A DNA stretch of 64,000 bases from Delphinapterus leucas (lineage: Eukaryota; Chordata; Mammalia; Artiodactyla; Monodontidae), in NCBI RefSeq assembly GCF_002288925.2, contig NW_022098045.1, forward strand, positions 8,433,042 to 8,497,041, given 5' to 3'. Below the pieces are notes generated by a model that saw only the letters and a program-made list of their open reading frames with translations, ran no database searches and was not told the DNA's origin. Below, in pieces: positions 9,282 to 22,160 of this stretch. Positions within the stretch are counted from its first letter, which is position 1. Each line of letters begins with the position of its first letter. Both the position numbers and the translations under genes were made by a program.

Positions 9282-12200
9282 ATGGTAATAGGAACATACA
9301 TATCAATAATTACCTTAAATGTAAACGGATTAAATGCTCCAACCAAAAGGTATAGACTGGCTGAATGGATACAAAAACAAGACCTTTATATGTGCTGTCT
9401 ACAAGAGACCCACTTCAGACATAGAGACACATACAGACTGAAAGTGACGGAGTGGAAAAAGATATTCCATGGAAATAGAAATCAAAAGAAAGCTGGAGTA
9501 GCAATTCTCATATCAAACAAAATAGACTTTAAAATAAAGACTATTACAAGAGACAAAGAAGGACACTTACATAATGATCAAGGGATCAGTCCAAGAAGAA
9601 GATATAACAATTGTACATATTTACACACCCAACATAGGAGCACCTCAATACATAAGGCAAATGCTAACAGCCATAAAAGGGAAACTTGACAGTAACACAA
9701 TAATAGTAGGGGACTTTAACACCCCACTTTCACCAATGGAGAGATCATCCAAAATGAAAATAAATAAGGAAACACAGGCTTTAAATGACACATTAGACAA
9801 GATGAAAAAGAAATGAAGAAAACAATAGCAAAGATCAATAAAACTAAAACCTGGTTTTTGGAGATGATAAACAAAATTGATATAACATTAGCCAAACTCA
9901 TCAATAAAAATAGGGAGAAGACTCAAATCAATAGAATTAGAAATGAAAAAGGAGAAGGAACAACTGACACTGCAGAAATACAAAGGATCATGAGAGATTG
10001 CTAAAGGCAACAATATACCAATAAAATGGACAACCTGGAAGAAATGGGCAAATTCTTAGAAAAGCACAACCTTCCGAGACTGAACCAGGAAGAAATAGAA
10101 AATATAAACAGACCAATCACAAGCACTGAAATTCAGACTGTGATTAAAAATTTTCCAACAAACAAAAACCCAGGACCAGATGGCTTCACAGGCGAATTCT
10201 ATCAAACATTTAGAGAAGAGCTAACACCTATCTTTCTCAAATTCTTCCAAAATATAGCAGAGGGAGGAACACACCCAAACTCATTCTATGAGGCCACCAG
10301 CACCCTTATATCAAAACCAGACAAAGATGTCACCAAAAAAGAAACTACAGGCGAGTATCACTGATGAACATAGATGCAAAAATCCTCAATAAAATACTAG
10401 GAAACAGAATCCAACAGCACATTAAAAGGTCATACACCATGATCAAGTGGGGTTTATCTCAGGAAGGTAAGGATTCTTCAACATATGCAAATCAATCGAT
10501 GTGATACACCATATTAACAAATTGAAGGATAAAAACCATATGATAATCTCAGTAGATGCAGAAAAAGCTTTTGACAGAATTCAACAAACATTTATGATAA
10601 AAACTCTCCAGAATGTACGCATAGACGGAACCTACCTCAACATAATAAAGGCCATATATGACAAACCCACAGCCAACATCATTCTCAATGGTGAAAAACT
10701 GAAACCATTTCCTCTAAGATCAGGAACAAGAAAAGGTTGCCCCTCTCACCACTCTTATTCAACATAGTTTTGGAAGTCCTAGCCACAGCAATCAGAGAAG
10801 AAAAAGAAATAAAGGAAACCCAAATCAGAAAAGAGGAAGTAAAACTGTCACTGTTTGTGGATACATAGAGAATCCTAAAGATGCTACCAGAAAACTACAA
10901 GAGTTAATCAATGAATTTGGTAAAGTAACAGGATACAAAATTAATGCACAGATATCTCTTGCATTCCTATACACCAATGATGAAAAATATGAAAGTGAAA
11001 TTAAGAAAACACTCCCATTTACCATTGCAACATAAAGAATAAAATACCTAGGAATAAACCTACCTAAGGAGACAAAAGACCTGTATGCAGAAAATTATAA
11101 GACACTGATGAAAGAAATTAAAGATGATACAAATAGTTGGAGAGATATACCATGTTCTTGGATTGGAAGAATCAACATTGTGAAAATGACTCTACTACCC
11201 AAAGCAATCTACAGATTTAATGCAATCCCTATCAAACTATCAACTGGCATTTTTCACAGAACTAGAACAAAAAATTTCACAATTTGTATGGAAACACCAA
11301 AGACCCCAAGTAGCCAAAGCAATCTTGAGAAAGAAAAACGGAGCTGGAAGAATCAGACACCCAGACTTCAGACTATACTACAAAGCTACAGTAATCAAGA
11401 TGGTATGGTACTGGCACAAAAACAGAAATATAGATCAATGGAACAGAATAGAAAGCCCTGAGATAAATCCACACACACGGTCACCTTATCTTTGATAAAG
11501 AAGGCAAGAATGAACAACGGAGGAAAGACAGCCTCTTCAATAAGTGGTGCTGGGAAAACTGGACTGCTACATGTAAAAGAATGAAATTAGAATACTTCCT
11601 AACACCATACATAAAAATAAACACAAAATGGATGAAAGACCTAAATGTAAGAACAGACACTATCAAACTCTTAGAGGAAAACATAGGCAGAGCACTCTTT
11701 GACATAAATCACAGCAAGATCTTTTTTGACCCACCTCCTAGAGAAATGGAAATAAAAAGAAAAATAAACAAATGGGACCTAATGAAACTTAAAATCTTTT
11801 GCACAGCAAAGGAAACCATAAACAGGACAAAAAGACAACCCTCAGAATGGGAGAAAATATTTGCAAATGAAGCAACTGACAAAGGATTAATCTCCAAAAT
11901 ATGCAAGCAGCTCACGCAGCTCCATATCAAAAAAATAAACAACCCAATCGGAAAATGGGCAGAAGACCTAAAGAATCATTTCTCCAAAGAACATATACAG
12001 ATTGCCAACAAACACAGGAAAGGAGCTCAACATCACTAATCATTAGAGAAATGCAAATCAAAACTACAATGAGGTATCACCTCACACTGGTCAGAATGGC
12101 CATCATCAAAAAATCTACAAACATTAAATGCTGGAGAGGGTGTGGAGAAAAGGGAACCCTCTTGCATTTTTGGTGGGTATGTAAATTGATACAGCCACTA

Positions 12201-12563
12201 TGGAGAACAGTATGGAGGTTCCTTAAAAAACTACAAATAGAACTACCATATGACCCAGCAATCCCGCTACTGTGCACATACCCTGAAAAAACCACAATTC
12301 TAAAGGACACATGTACCACAATGTTCATTGCAGCACTATTTACAATAGCCAGGACATGGAAGCAACCTAAGTGTCCATTGACAGATGAATGGATAAAGAA
12401 GATGTGGCATATATATGCAATGGAATATTACTCAGCTATAAAAAGAAATGAAATTGAGCTATTTGTAATGAGGAGGATGGACCTAGAGTCTGTCATACAG
12501 AGTGAAGTAAGTCAGAAAGAGAAAAACAAATACCATATGCTAACACATATATATGGAATCTGA
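9282..12563 (+). pseudogene. L1 ORF2 remnant (copy A): endonuclease/reverse transcriptase
   Basis: ORF2 normally encodes an AP-like endonuclease, a Z region, a reverse transcriptase and a Cys-rich C-terminus. The N-terminal endonuclease is recognisable from 9282 (TLNVNGLNAP, LQETH), then, after a frame change, GDFNTPLSP (from about 9710). Near 9805-9815 about 520 bp present in copy B are missing, removing the IDHI and SDHN catalytic segments and part of the Z region. RT fingers follow at 10026-10364 ([13 protein letters not shown]) and palm at 10501-10767 ([10 protein letters not shown]). The FADD metal-binding motif near 10852 reads FVDT then stop, with a frameshift. The C-terminal Cys motif survives (C-x3-C-x7-H-x4-C, 12129-12182). 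Several frame changes in total; certainly dead. Confidence 0.88.
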
Positions 12564-12927
12564 AAAAAAAATGTTTCTGATGAACCTAGGGACAGGACAG
12601 GAATAAAGACGTAGATGTAGATAATGGACTTGAGGACACAGGGAGGGGGAAATTAAGCTGGGACGAAGTGAGAAAGTAGCATTGACATATATACACTATT
12701 AAATGTAAAATAGATCGCTAGTGGGAAGCAGCTGCATAGCACAGGGAGATCAGCTTGGTGCTTTGTGACCACCTAGAGGGGTGGGATAGGGAGGTTAGGA
12801 GGGAGAGGCAAGAAGGAGGGGATATGGGGATATATGTATACATATAGCTGATTCAGTTTGTTATACAGCAGAAAGTAACACACCATTGTAAAGCAATTAT
12901 ATTCCAATAGAGATGTTAAAAAAAAAA

Positions 12928-13390
12928 GACACATGCACCCTAATATTCATTGCAGCACTGTTTATAATAGCCAAATCATGGAAGCGACCTAAATGCCCAT
13001 TGACAGACAAATGGATAAAAAAGATGTGGTACATATACACAATGGAATATTACTCAGCCATAAAAAAAGAACGATGTTGGATCATTTGTAGTGTCATGGA
13101 AGGACCTAGAGACTGTCATACAGAGTGAAGTAAGCCAGAAAGAGAAAAATAAATAGCACATATTAATGCATATGTGAGGAATCTAGAAAAATGGTACAGA
13201 TGAACTGGTTTGCAAGGCAGAAATAGATGTAGAGAACACACGTATGGACACCAAGGGGGGAAAGCGGAGGTGGATGGTGGTGGTGGTGGGATGAATTGTG
13301 AGATTGGGATTGACATATATACACTAATACATATAAAATACATAACTAATAAGAGCCTGCTGTATAAAAAATAAATAAAATTCAAAAAAA
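12928..13390 (+). mobile_element. Second L1 3' tail fused to copy A
   Basis: Directly after copy A's poly(A), L1 sequence restarts at GACACATGCACCC, equivalent to a site near the end of ORF2 already present in copy A around 12306, and continues through the ORF2 end ([19 protein letters not shown]) and a different 3'UTR (GACATATATACACTAATAC; AGAGCCTGCTGTATAAAAAA) to an A-rich end. This 3'UTR differs from that of A, B and the 62531 stub, so it is another subfamily. It includes a TGG-repeat near 13270-13290. Confidence 0.8.
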
Positions 13391-13404
13391 TAATAAAATA
13401 TATT

Positions 13405-13549
13405 GGATATTTTTATAATTATAAAATTCCTTGATGAAATGGATCTGCTGATACTTTTTAAATGTGTGTCCTATTCTATTTTTTTTTTCCTTCCTGACAC
13501 CGACCAAATGTCCTAGAACTTAATTCTGATATTAACTATATGTAATTAG
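13405..13549. other. Short unassigned spacer
   Basis: AT-rich sequence after the target duplication of the copy A complex; nothing recognised. Confidence 0.5.
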
Positions 13550-14040
13550 TGTCCGTCTCCTCGGGTTTATGGACTCAGTCCCAAGATTTTCTCCACTTCA
13601 AACACCAGTTGCAAGTGAGGTGCGCAGGAGACCCACATTTCTGCATGGTTGAGTACAAATTCAGGGGTTCCTATGACCTCCCCTCAGATTTGATAATTCA
13701 CTAGGACAATTCACAGAACGCAGGAAAATTATAGCCAGATGGAAGAGATGCACAGGGCAAGGTATGGGGGGAGGGGTGTGTGCGTGCAGAGCTTCCATGC
13801 CCTCTCAGACCACACCATCCTCCCAGCACCTCAATGTGTTCACCAACCCAGAAGCTCTCTGAACTACGTCATTTAGGGATTTTTATGGCGGTTCCATCAT
13901 GCAGGCATGATTGATTAAATCGGGTATTGGTGACTCAACCTCTAGCCTCTTTTCCCTCCCTGGAGTTCTGGGGGTGGGGCTGAAAGTTCCAGCTGCCTAA
14001 TCACGTAGTTGGTTCTTCTGGCAGCCAGCCCCCATCCTGA
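13550..14040 (-). mobile_element. Probable old solo LTR (endogenous-retrovirus derived)
   Basis: Read on the minus strand, the segment has the pattern of a mammalian ERV/MaLR-class LTR: CTTCTGGGTTGGTGAACACA, then GCATGGAAGCTCTGC, CTTGCCCTGTGCATCTCTTCC and TTCTGTGAATTGTCCTAGTG. I cannot name the family with confidence, and the terminal TG/CA and the target duplication are not clear. No internal retroviral genes flank it. Confidence 0.5.
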
Positions 14041-14054
14041 AGCTAAGATCATGG

Positions 14055-14252
14055 TTGCTCAAGTTGGACTGAGTTCAAGTCCCACTTCACTTATCTATAT
14101 ATTATCTTGGGCAATCTACTTAACCTCTTTGTGCCTCTCCATAACTATAGTAAAAGTACCTACTTCATGAATAAACTAAGTGCATATAAAATGATTAGAA
14201 CTGAGACACATGGGAAGCATTCTATTGATGTTGGTGATTATTACTTTTGACA
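14055..14252 (+). repeat. MIR SINE fossil
   Basis: An ancient mammalian-wide MIR in plus orientation: GAGTTCAAGTCCCACTTCAC, TTGGGCAATCTACTTAACCT, CTCTTTGTGCCTC and AGTACCTACTTCAT in the expected order. Confidence 0.8.
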
Positions 14253-15554
14253 TGAAATACAGGAGATGCCCATAGCATTTGATAATTTATGTTTGAGTGT
14301 ATTACAGCTATAGTCAATACTGATTTGTAAATGATTTTTCCTGAATTGATAAAATGATTAATATCTTAATTTGGCTAATATTTTCTATGAAGAAATAAAA
14401 TAATGGTTTAATATAACTAATATATTGATGTATTCAAAACTACCAGTTCATATTTTTATACTAAAGTGAATAGACTGATATTTTAATATCTGGTTTTTGG
14501 TAAGTCAGTAGTTACTAACAATGAGGTTAGTGGCTATGGATGTGATAATGAAATTAGTCATTGTGCAGCACTTAGGGTGTATTTCTTTTTCTTGAATTTA
14601 TTAAAGACCAGAATCTTCAGACAAACCATACTGCAACATTTATAAAGCTACCTGACCCCAGACCCATCATTTGACCTAAAGATTGACTGAAGAGAATCTT
14701 TATATATCTTAATGGTATGTCCAATAACTGTAGTCAAACCAAGCATAAAATAACAGGTCCTCTTCTCTTTAAAGTTATATTAACTCAGGAATTGCCTTAA
14801 TGCTAATTTCTCTTAGGATCACTGCAAGGATTACTACATTGAGGCTAAGATTTCATATGAAATCCTGAGAGATTCATAAGGCCTAGAAGTTGATTTTTTA
14901 AAAATTCTTAAGTTTTAATTATTGATCAACATATGTAATTTTTTTTTTTTAAGAGAGTGTCCCCTCAGCCCCCCTCAGTTTTTTTAGGACCTGGGACAAA
15001 CCAAATTGCTCAGCTTTAACTCCCAACACTTTTATATATGTGTGAAATCAGATTAAAATGAAGATGAAGTACAACCATAGAAAAGGAAAATAATAGAAAG
15101 GTCAATTCTGCTTGGTAGAGATGGCAGGCACACATTTTACACACTATATACTAGTACCTTGGGAGTTTTTTATGTATGTATAAAATAAAACACATCTTTT
15201 CCCATCAGCCATCTCCCTGATTGATTACCTCAATATCTACTAATTTGAAGAAAATGGGAGAAAGTGATGCAACTTGCTATGCTAGGAAGAGCTGTGTCTT
15301 GCAAGAGAAAATTTTACTCAACTTCTAACGAACAACTTATAGAGCAGCAGTATGCTTATGGAGCACACATGGAGAACAGCTCTAAATGGCAGTACTCAGT
15401 GTAGTGACACATTTTGGACCCAGATGACGATGCAGTCCTCAAGGCTTTTATTGAGTAAGTTATATATTATATGTGTGAGCTGCCCAACAAGACAACTAGA
15501 GCCATTTAGTAGTGGGGTACTATAGGACAGAAGCTACCAGTTAAGCTCAAGAGA
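14253..15554. other. Unassigned AT-rich DNA
   Basis: No open frame of note and no repeat I can name. A poly-T run occurs at about 14940. Nothing else seen. Confidence 0.5.
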
Positions 15555-15755
15555 TCAGACTGCCTCAGTTCAAATTTCCACCTCTACTGTTTAGCAGCTG
15601 AGGCCTTGTGTAAGTGGCTTAACTTCTTACTGTCTCTGTATTCTCATCTGAAACATGGGAATAATAATAGCTACCTGATGGAGTTATTATAAGGAGTATT
15701 ATTCTTAGAACAATGCCTAGTACTTAAAAATCACTCAATAAATGCTGACTATTTT
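15555..15755 (+). repeat. MIR SINE fossil
   Basis: MIR in plus orientation: CTGCCTCAGTTCAAATTTCC, AGTGGCTTAACTTCTTACTG, GGAATAATAATAGCTACCTG and the tail CACTCAATAAATGCTGAC. Confidence 0.85.
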
Positions 15756-16516
15756 TAATTTTATTATTTGGCAATTTAGTAATAAATTTTGTACAGAATT
15801 CAAGAAAAAAACTTTCCTATTTGATTTCTACTTTGTAGTGATTAGTACTGTTAACGTATTTCAGGATTCCTTTGCCCTTTGGTACCTGTTTTCTATGTTT
15901 ATCATTACATTATTTAAAAGTATGGAATTTGAAATATTTTGTAATCCATATAATTTTTAGGTATGGTCATGTCTGACTGCATCAGGGAGAATGTTTATCA
16001 ATAAGCATAACTCTGTAAAAATCCAAATTACCTCATTGTGTTCCTCATTAATGTATCCTGGAGGACTGAAAGATTGTAAATAGGAACCAGATGCCATGAA
16101 TCTTTAACATATAGCTTCAAAGTCACTGCAAATTTTTTAACCTAAATACAATCACAAATATTTAGCTCACCAGAGCCACTGTAATGGAATGGTACATAAG
16201 TTAGAAAGCACAGAAGTAAGACCATATTTACATTCTAACAAAATTCTAGTGTTGAAATCCATGCTGAAAGCCAGCTTGTGAAAATACAGTGCAAAACTGG
16301 TTGATTTGTACTTCATATTTTTATTTAAAAACTTGCATGCTTAGATAAAGAACATTCAGTGTAATTAAAATTTTTATTAAATTCAATCAGGGAGCATTTG
16401 AAGTTACAGTTTACAAAGTGCAAATTTGAAAATTAAATTTTAGACTTTACTGCTAACATATTGTAAACAACTGTACCTTTCCCACAGCCCCTGACACCAG
16501 TCCCAATATTGGATAT
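15756..16516. other. Unassigned AT-rich DNA
   Basis: Nothing recognisable as a gene or repeat; the 72-codon open frame at 15742-15960 lies in AT-rich sequence, resembles no known protein and partly overlaps the MIR. Confidence 0.5.
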
Positions 16517-16712
16517 CATAGTGGTCAAGAGTCCAAACACAAAGAACAGGCTGTATGAGTTCAAATCCCAGCTCATATCCCTGCTGGTGGTGTGACTTTG
16601 ACTTTGGGGAAATTATTTAGCCTCTCTGTGCCTCAGTTTCCTCATCTGTGAAACAAATTATGCTAGTACAGTACCCACTTCATAGGGTTTCTGTGAGGAT
16701 TACAGAATGTAT
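16517..16712 (+). repeat. MIR SINE fossil
   Basis: MIR in plus orientation: GAGTTCAAATCCCAGCTC, GGGAAATTATTTAGCCTCTC, TGTGCCTCAGTTTCCTCATC and TACCCACTTCATAGGGTTTC. Confidence 0.88.
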
Positions 16713-16850
16713 ATATTCTGTATATATTGTATGTATATATATAAGGTGTCTCTCTATATAATAGACACACACATATATACACAAGTGTGTATATATATGA
16801 GTGTGTGTGTCTATATATATTATATGTATATAGAAAATATATAGCTGAAG
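16706..16850. repeat. Compound TA/TG microsatellite
   Basis: Interrupted runs of TATATA, ACACAC and GTGTGT, beginning at the 3' end of the preceding MIR. Imperfect, so probably old. Confidence 0.85.
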
Positions 16851-19800
16851 AATTTCCATGTCCCTATATTTGGCTTTCTCCTAAACCATTGTTACTCTTG
16901 CTGCCTTTCTCTAGGTATAAGGGGAGAGAAATCAGACTTTTCAATAACACCTTTACTCTCCTGGCCTGGGAAAAATAATGAAGCTGTTGAAATTTGTTTT
17001 TTTATAGCATTCCATCTCCCCTTCTGCACTCTTGTCTCTTTTCCAGTATTCAATATTCCCTTTTTAGCCACTCTTAAAAAATAATGCCTTTAAGCTGCCC
17101 ACACTGGTTTTCTAAAGTCCATTTCTCTAGTGCTTTTCTTGTGTCTGCCTTATCACAAAGTGTTAAAATAATAACTTCTTACCCTCTTGCCCCTTCCCAT
17201 CAATTCAAAACTCTTTTTTCTTACGTGATCAGCACTTGGGACCATACCCACTGGCAAATACACACTAAGGTGTGACCTACTAATAGCCTTACCTGTGGCT
17301 CCCTTCCTCTGACGGAAAAAAATCTGCCTGCACTGGAGTAGTGAAATTGGAATTTTGCAATTCCAATTGATTTGTATTAGTGGGTATGAGTGATTGGAGA
17401 GGTGGCTGACACCCTTGGGGTAAAGCTAACTGTAAAGAGAAGTAGATAGCCTCAGTTCTAATATTTAGTGAAAGTAAGTGTCATGGAAAGGTAAAGAGAA
17501 GAATCTAGAAACTAAGGTAGTTTAACATAAGCAGTCTTTATTTAGAGTCACTGTCTTTCATTCACTTACTTAGAGTACTGTTTATTTCCTTTACAGCTCC
17601 TAAGCCACTATCTAAAATTGTCTTGTGTATTTGAATAACTTTGAGAAGGGGAGACATGAGAACACAGATATTGTGGGTCTTGTTTACCCACTGTATCTCT
17701 TAGGGTAGATGCTCAATAAATGCATGTTGAATACAAGAAATAGAAATGGGCCTATTTCCTTTTGACATCTTTTTGGCTTACTTGCCTCAACAGACATTTT
17801 TTTTAAAAATAAAAATTGAATTTTTGTGAATTTTAAATGAAAATTGATAATGAATAGAGTTTTTAAAACCTATTCAAACACACCTCTGCATTTTCAACCC
17901 TATTAAAATACACATATGCACCAATTGCAGCGACATTATTCCTGGGGCCTAGAGAGAGCCTGAAGGGAATGCACAAAAGATGCTAACACAGCTTTAAGTG
18001 GTAGCAAAGCCAGAGCAATACAAATGGGTTTTAATCAGTTTTCCTCTCTCAGAGGTGTTTCACTGACCTTCTCTGGGATAGCCAGGCCTAGGAAATACCC
18101 ACAGCTCCTGTGAAGAGTACTCAAAATATAGCCTCACAACAAGAGCCATTTTAGGGGGAAGTAGTTGGGCAATAATATTTAAATAAGTCCATAAATAAAT
18201 GATTTCAAGCAGTTGTAATGTAACCTGATAAGCACCTTTAATCAGTTCTCAACCAATGTGTCAAGTAACTTCTCATAATCCAGCTGCAGAGAAATTACAT
18301 TAGAGCCTTTGTGCAAAAATAATCTCTGGATGTGAAGACCAAGAAAGTTTAGTAAAATATATTTGATGGCTAAGTAATACTAATATTGAGGAAAACAATA
18401 CTTTGTACTTGTCTCTAGAGGATTAACTTCAATTACATCTAGTACCATATTTGACATTTTTAGAATTTTTCTCTTTCTGTCTCCACATAAATGATTACTG
18501 ATAATGATTAAAATAAATTAATGACATGTTTTAAATTTTGTTGAAGGCATAAAATAAATAGTAGATCAAGAATATTTCCAATTATACCCCAAGCTGAGTT
18601 CAAATTTTTAAACTTTGCTGAATTTCCATTTAAATAAAAATGTATGGAAGAATTATACATTCATTCTTTGGTCCCCTGATATTAAGGAGACCATTTTTGC
18701 TTATGACTTTGTCTGGATAGTGTCAGATTGTGTCAGTTATCCAAGCATAATAATTCATAACACTGTCTTTGACTCTCAACAATATTGTGCTTTGATTAAT
18801 ACAGCATATGTACATCCTACCTAGTACAGAGAATTTGTTTGTGATGTGCTTTTATAATCTAAAAAATTCTGGAACTTTTCAGGCTGTGATTCACACGTAG
18901 TGGTGCAAATTGTGTCCAGTCATAATAAACATCAGTTCTTCTGCCTGGTCATTCTTACCAATGCTGCTTTATGAGGCATTCCTCCAAATATTTTGCCACG
19001 TTCTTTAAAGTAAAAAAGTATTACTCCTTTCTAACATGTTTTATTCAAAACATTCAAAAATGCAAGTCCACTTTTTCCCCTAACATATTAATATATCTAA
19101 CATGTTAAGATTTTTATTTGTGCAGTACTTAGGAGTCTGTGTTATTATTCAGTAGAGGAAAGATCTTTTGGAAGCTATAGCTTCATTAGTCAACTTCATC
19201 TTCAGGTAAACTCTTGGCTTCTGGAAGCATCATCCTGGATGTAGCATAATGTCTGCTATGCAGTAGGCACCTAATAGATATCTGTTAAATGAATGAATGA
19301 GTAGCAATAATAGTTTTCTAAACTTTAAAAATATATTTATTTTAAGTTAATGGCATTATTTTTCAAGTCATCCAAGCTACAATGCGAATAATAAAATTCT
19401 TACTTGAAAAATAGCCAGTCATTAGTATCCACATTTATTAGGATACACTAAAGGAGAATTAACTAAATTACCCCAAGTGAGATATTAACTGAGAAACTTT
19501 AACCCATATACGTTTAAATATGAAGGAAGAAAAAAACAATCTGGAGGGGAGAGTACCCATGAAATAATTGAATTTCTTGTCATGGTGAATGGTGGTCCCA
19601 TCAATTTCTTCAGACTTGCTGTTGAAAGCTTATCAATAATTATTCTGGAGCCCCTTAAAAATATACTTTCCACGTTATGTTACAAATTTCTTTCATGTTC
19701 AGAGAGATGGCTTGTGATTTCAGCCTAACATCAATTTAAAAAATGCACCATATTACAGAGGAGGAAAGCTTGGGACATCAGTAGGCCGTGAACTTTTCGG

Positions 19801-20340
19801 CCGGTAATTTGAAAGCAGAGTTTGAGAACTGCACTTTAAGAAATGGGCTTTGCTCCTTTGATCATGTTATTAATCTTTCAGGAATTTAATAACACTTAAG
19901 CCAATTTTACAATTAAACTAAGAGGTAGTCAATAATTACAATAAACTATAAGTGTCTGTAATAGCATGTGATGGGAAAAGAAAGGATCAGAGTGGATCAG
20001 AGTTTTAAAAGTTTTTCTTCAAGTCAATTGGAAGAGAATTATTGGCATAAAAATGGGCTAATTCAGGTGAATTACCAAAAGGCGACGGGCAAGCCACTAT
20101 CAAATTAAAATGATTGTTTAAAGCCCACTAGTCCCTTGATGTTGCGATTGAATCCCATCAAAGCACTGAGCTCTACATCCTCTTTTCATTCCTAACCACA
20201 TTTTTGTATACCTGGCAATTTTTTCCCTACCTTTCTCATTCCTTTCTCTTAGTTTCATCTACCTCTTTTAGTTGTTAAAAAAGAGTATCATTTTGTGTCC
20301 TTTTTTAAGTAAAAAAAAATATATGATGGAGATAAAAGCA
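16851..20340. other. Unassigned DNA with L2-like scraps
   Basis: No gene seen. Short sequences resembling L2 3' ends occur near 17690-17735 (GATGCTCAATAAATGCATG) and 19245-19310 (GTAGGCACCTAATAGATATC, followed by GAATGAATGA). All open frames are short (at most 69 codons) and show no recognised protein similarity. Neutral AT-rich sequence otherwise. Confidence 0.5.
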
Positions 20341-22070
20341 TAGTTGCTTCAAAGTTCAATAACTACATATTGAAATTGCTGGAATAAGTAAAAAACTGCC
20401 CTTACTGGGGGGCCAAACCCCTCTCCCACTGTAACAGGAGAGAAGACAGAAAACATGCATGTTGATGCAGCTAAGTTTGTAGGTCTGATGGCAGAAAATT
20501 GAGGGGATGCTGTTGGCTTTAATTTTGTTGTGTAATGCTAAGGTTATTATTTTATATTGAGCAAGGGTATAGCCAGAGTTTTGAGATGAGTGGAGATTTT
20601 TTTGAAAAGGCTGCATGAGGACTAGAAAGAGAGCATTTGCTAGTGATACCTAAAAGTGTCCTAGACAGTAAAGTGAGCTGTTGATATTGGAGGCCACAGA
20701 TACTTAGTGACACTGACATGCATTACTTATTTTCTCTAGCAAGGTACAGCTTTGCAGGTTTAGAAGGAAGACATTCAGTTTAAATCAGTGAGGGTGTATT
20801 GTAGGGATAAGCGAGGGAGTTGGGGACATAGTAAGAGCAATTGATACAGTGCACTATGGAGTTGAATATGAGAGGAGATAAAGTAGAGATATGATTAGTG
20901 TATTTGATAGGGAGAAAGTAGAAGCATTAGAAATTGGGTACCTTACTAAAATCTAATACCTGGTGCAAGGGGGGGAAAAGTTGAGTTATAGAGGTAGGAT
21001 AATGGACAGGTGTGGTTGTTTGAGTTTCAGAGTTTGGCAGTGGACCAGTTGCAGGTTATGAAAAGAACCAGGATACAGAAAAGAGAGTTGGGTGGTAAAG
21101 TGGAGTAGAAGTGAGGTTCACTGAAGATGAGGAAGCATGAGAGATTAAGCTTGTGCTTTTGGACTTTGAAGATACTCAAGGTGATATTAGCAATTGGTGT
21201 ACAGGAAATAATGCTGAGAGAAGCGTGAAGCCTTCAGTGAATGTGGGGCAATGGCTAAGAGATTGATAGATAAATAGTAACAAGGAGATTTAGAGGGTAG
21301 AAAGCTGGAATGCAGCGTAAGCCTTTAAAGATCAGAGGTTCTCATGGAATTCTGTAGGCATAAAGATCTAGAGGCATCATTGAGGATCTGGAATTATGAT
21401 AACTAGTCATCTTGACTCTAACGTAAAACAGAATATGAGGAAATGAGCGGATTTTACCCATGAGTTCTATATGGGAAAACCAGGTTTGAATCAAGGCAAG
21501 GACATAGAGAAGATATTCAGTGAAAATGTTCAGAATGCATGTCTCTTTGTTCTTCATGAAATACGTTTTTGGGACCACTCTGTTTTTAGAGGGAGGAAAA
21601 CCAATGTTTGGTCAGATGAGAGGAATTACAGAAATGTATGGAGATATGAATTTAAGAGAGAGAAAATGACCGACGAAGGTTACACCTTGGGTGGAAAGAT
21701 AACAGGACTGAGAGAGGAATGCTGACTTAACATGCATCAGATTTCCTGCCCTGGTGAATGGGAGTGTGAGACCCTCAGCTTGCTCAGAACAGTCACCGAT
21801 GGCCTAGTTTGGCATTTAAGCTAGGTTTTGACAAAGTGAGTAGGACTTTGCTTAGAAAAAAAAGCATGGGAAGCTGTAACAGGCAGAAGGAATAGCACAC
21901 ACTAAGAAATACAACTATGCAAGTACTTTTCAAGTAAAGTGAATGCTGTAAAGTTGAGTATGGATAGAGCCACAGCGTATGTGGGCAGGAGTAGTAGACC
22001 ATAAGGCTCGGTTGTAAAGGAGTAAAAAAGTTTCATCAATGCTGGTGATTAAATAAAAACTATTTTTGTC
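20341..22070. repeat. Decayed old repeat region, family unresolved
   Basis: The plus strand is purine-rich, with phrases such as GAGAGATTGATAGATAAATAG and ACAGGCAGAAGGAATAGC that resemble the repeat blocks at 47930-48650, 50440-51285 and 60890-61440. It is too decayed to draw borders; part may be unique DNA. No coding gene is supported. Confidence 0.3.
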
Positions 22071-22079
22071 TTTCTCATC

Positions 22080-22160
22080 TCTGTAACCTCACTTCCTAGC
22101 ATAGTTACTAACACATAGAAAGCACTCTGTTACTATTTGTTGAACAAATACATTTGCAGT
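22080..22160 (+). repeat. L2/MIR-like 3' end
   Basis: ACCTCACTTCCTAGCATAG, ACACATAGAAAGCACTCTG and TTGTTGAACAAATAC follow the order of an L2 3' terminus. Confidence 0.5.

Larger units (their letters stand above)
6393..13404 (+). mobile_element. Near-full-length L1 (copy A) with an extra 3' L1 tail
   Basis: A 5'UTR starts at 6405 (CAAGATGGCGGAGGAG) and runs to about 8283. ORF1 remnant: 8284-9223. A 58-nt gap precedes the ORF2 remnant, 9282-12563. The 3'UTR is 12564-12917, with ten A's at 12918-12927. A second, different L1 3' end then follows directly in the same orientation (12928-13390). The 12-bp sequence ATAAAATATATT occurs immediately before the 5' end (6393-6404) and just after the second tail (13393-13404), so the pair may have arrived as one insertion. 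The coding regions are heavily damaged, and the 5'UTR has lost most CpGs compared with copy B, so copy A seems the older of the two. Confidence 0.85.
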
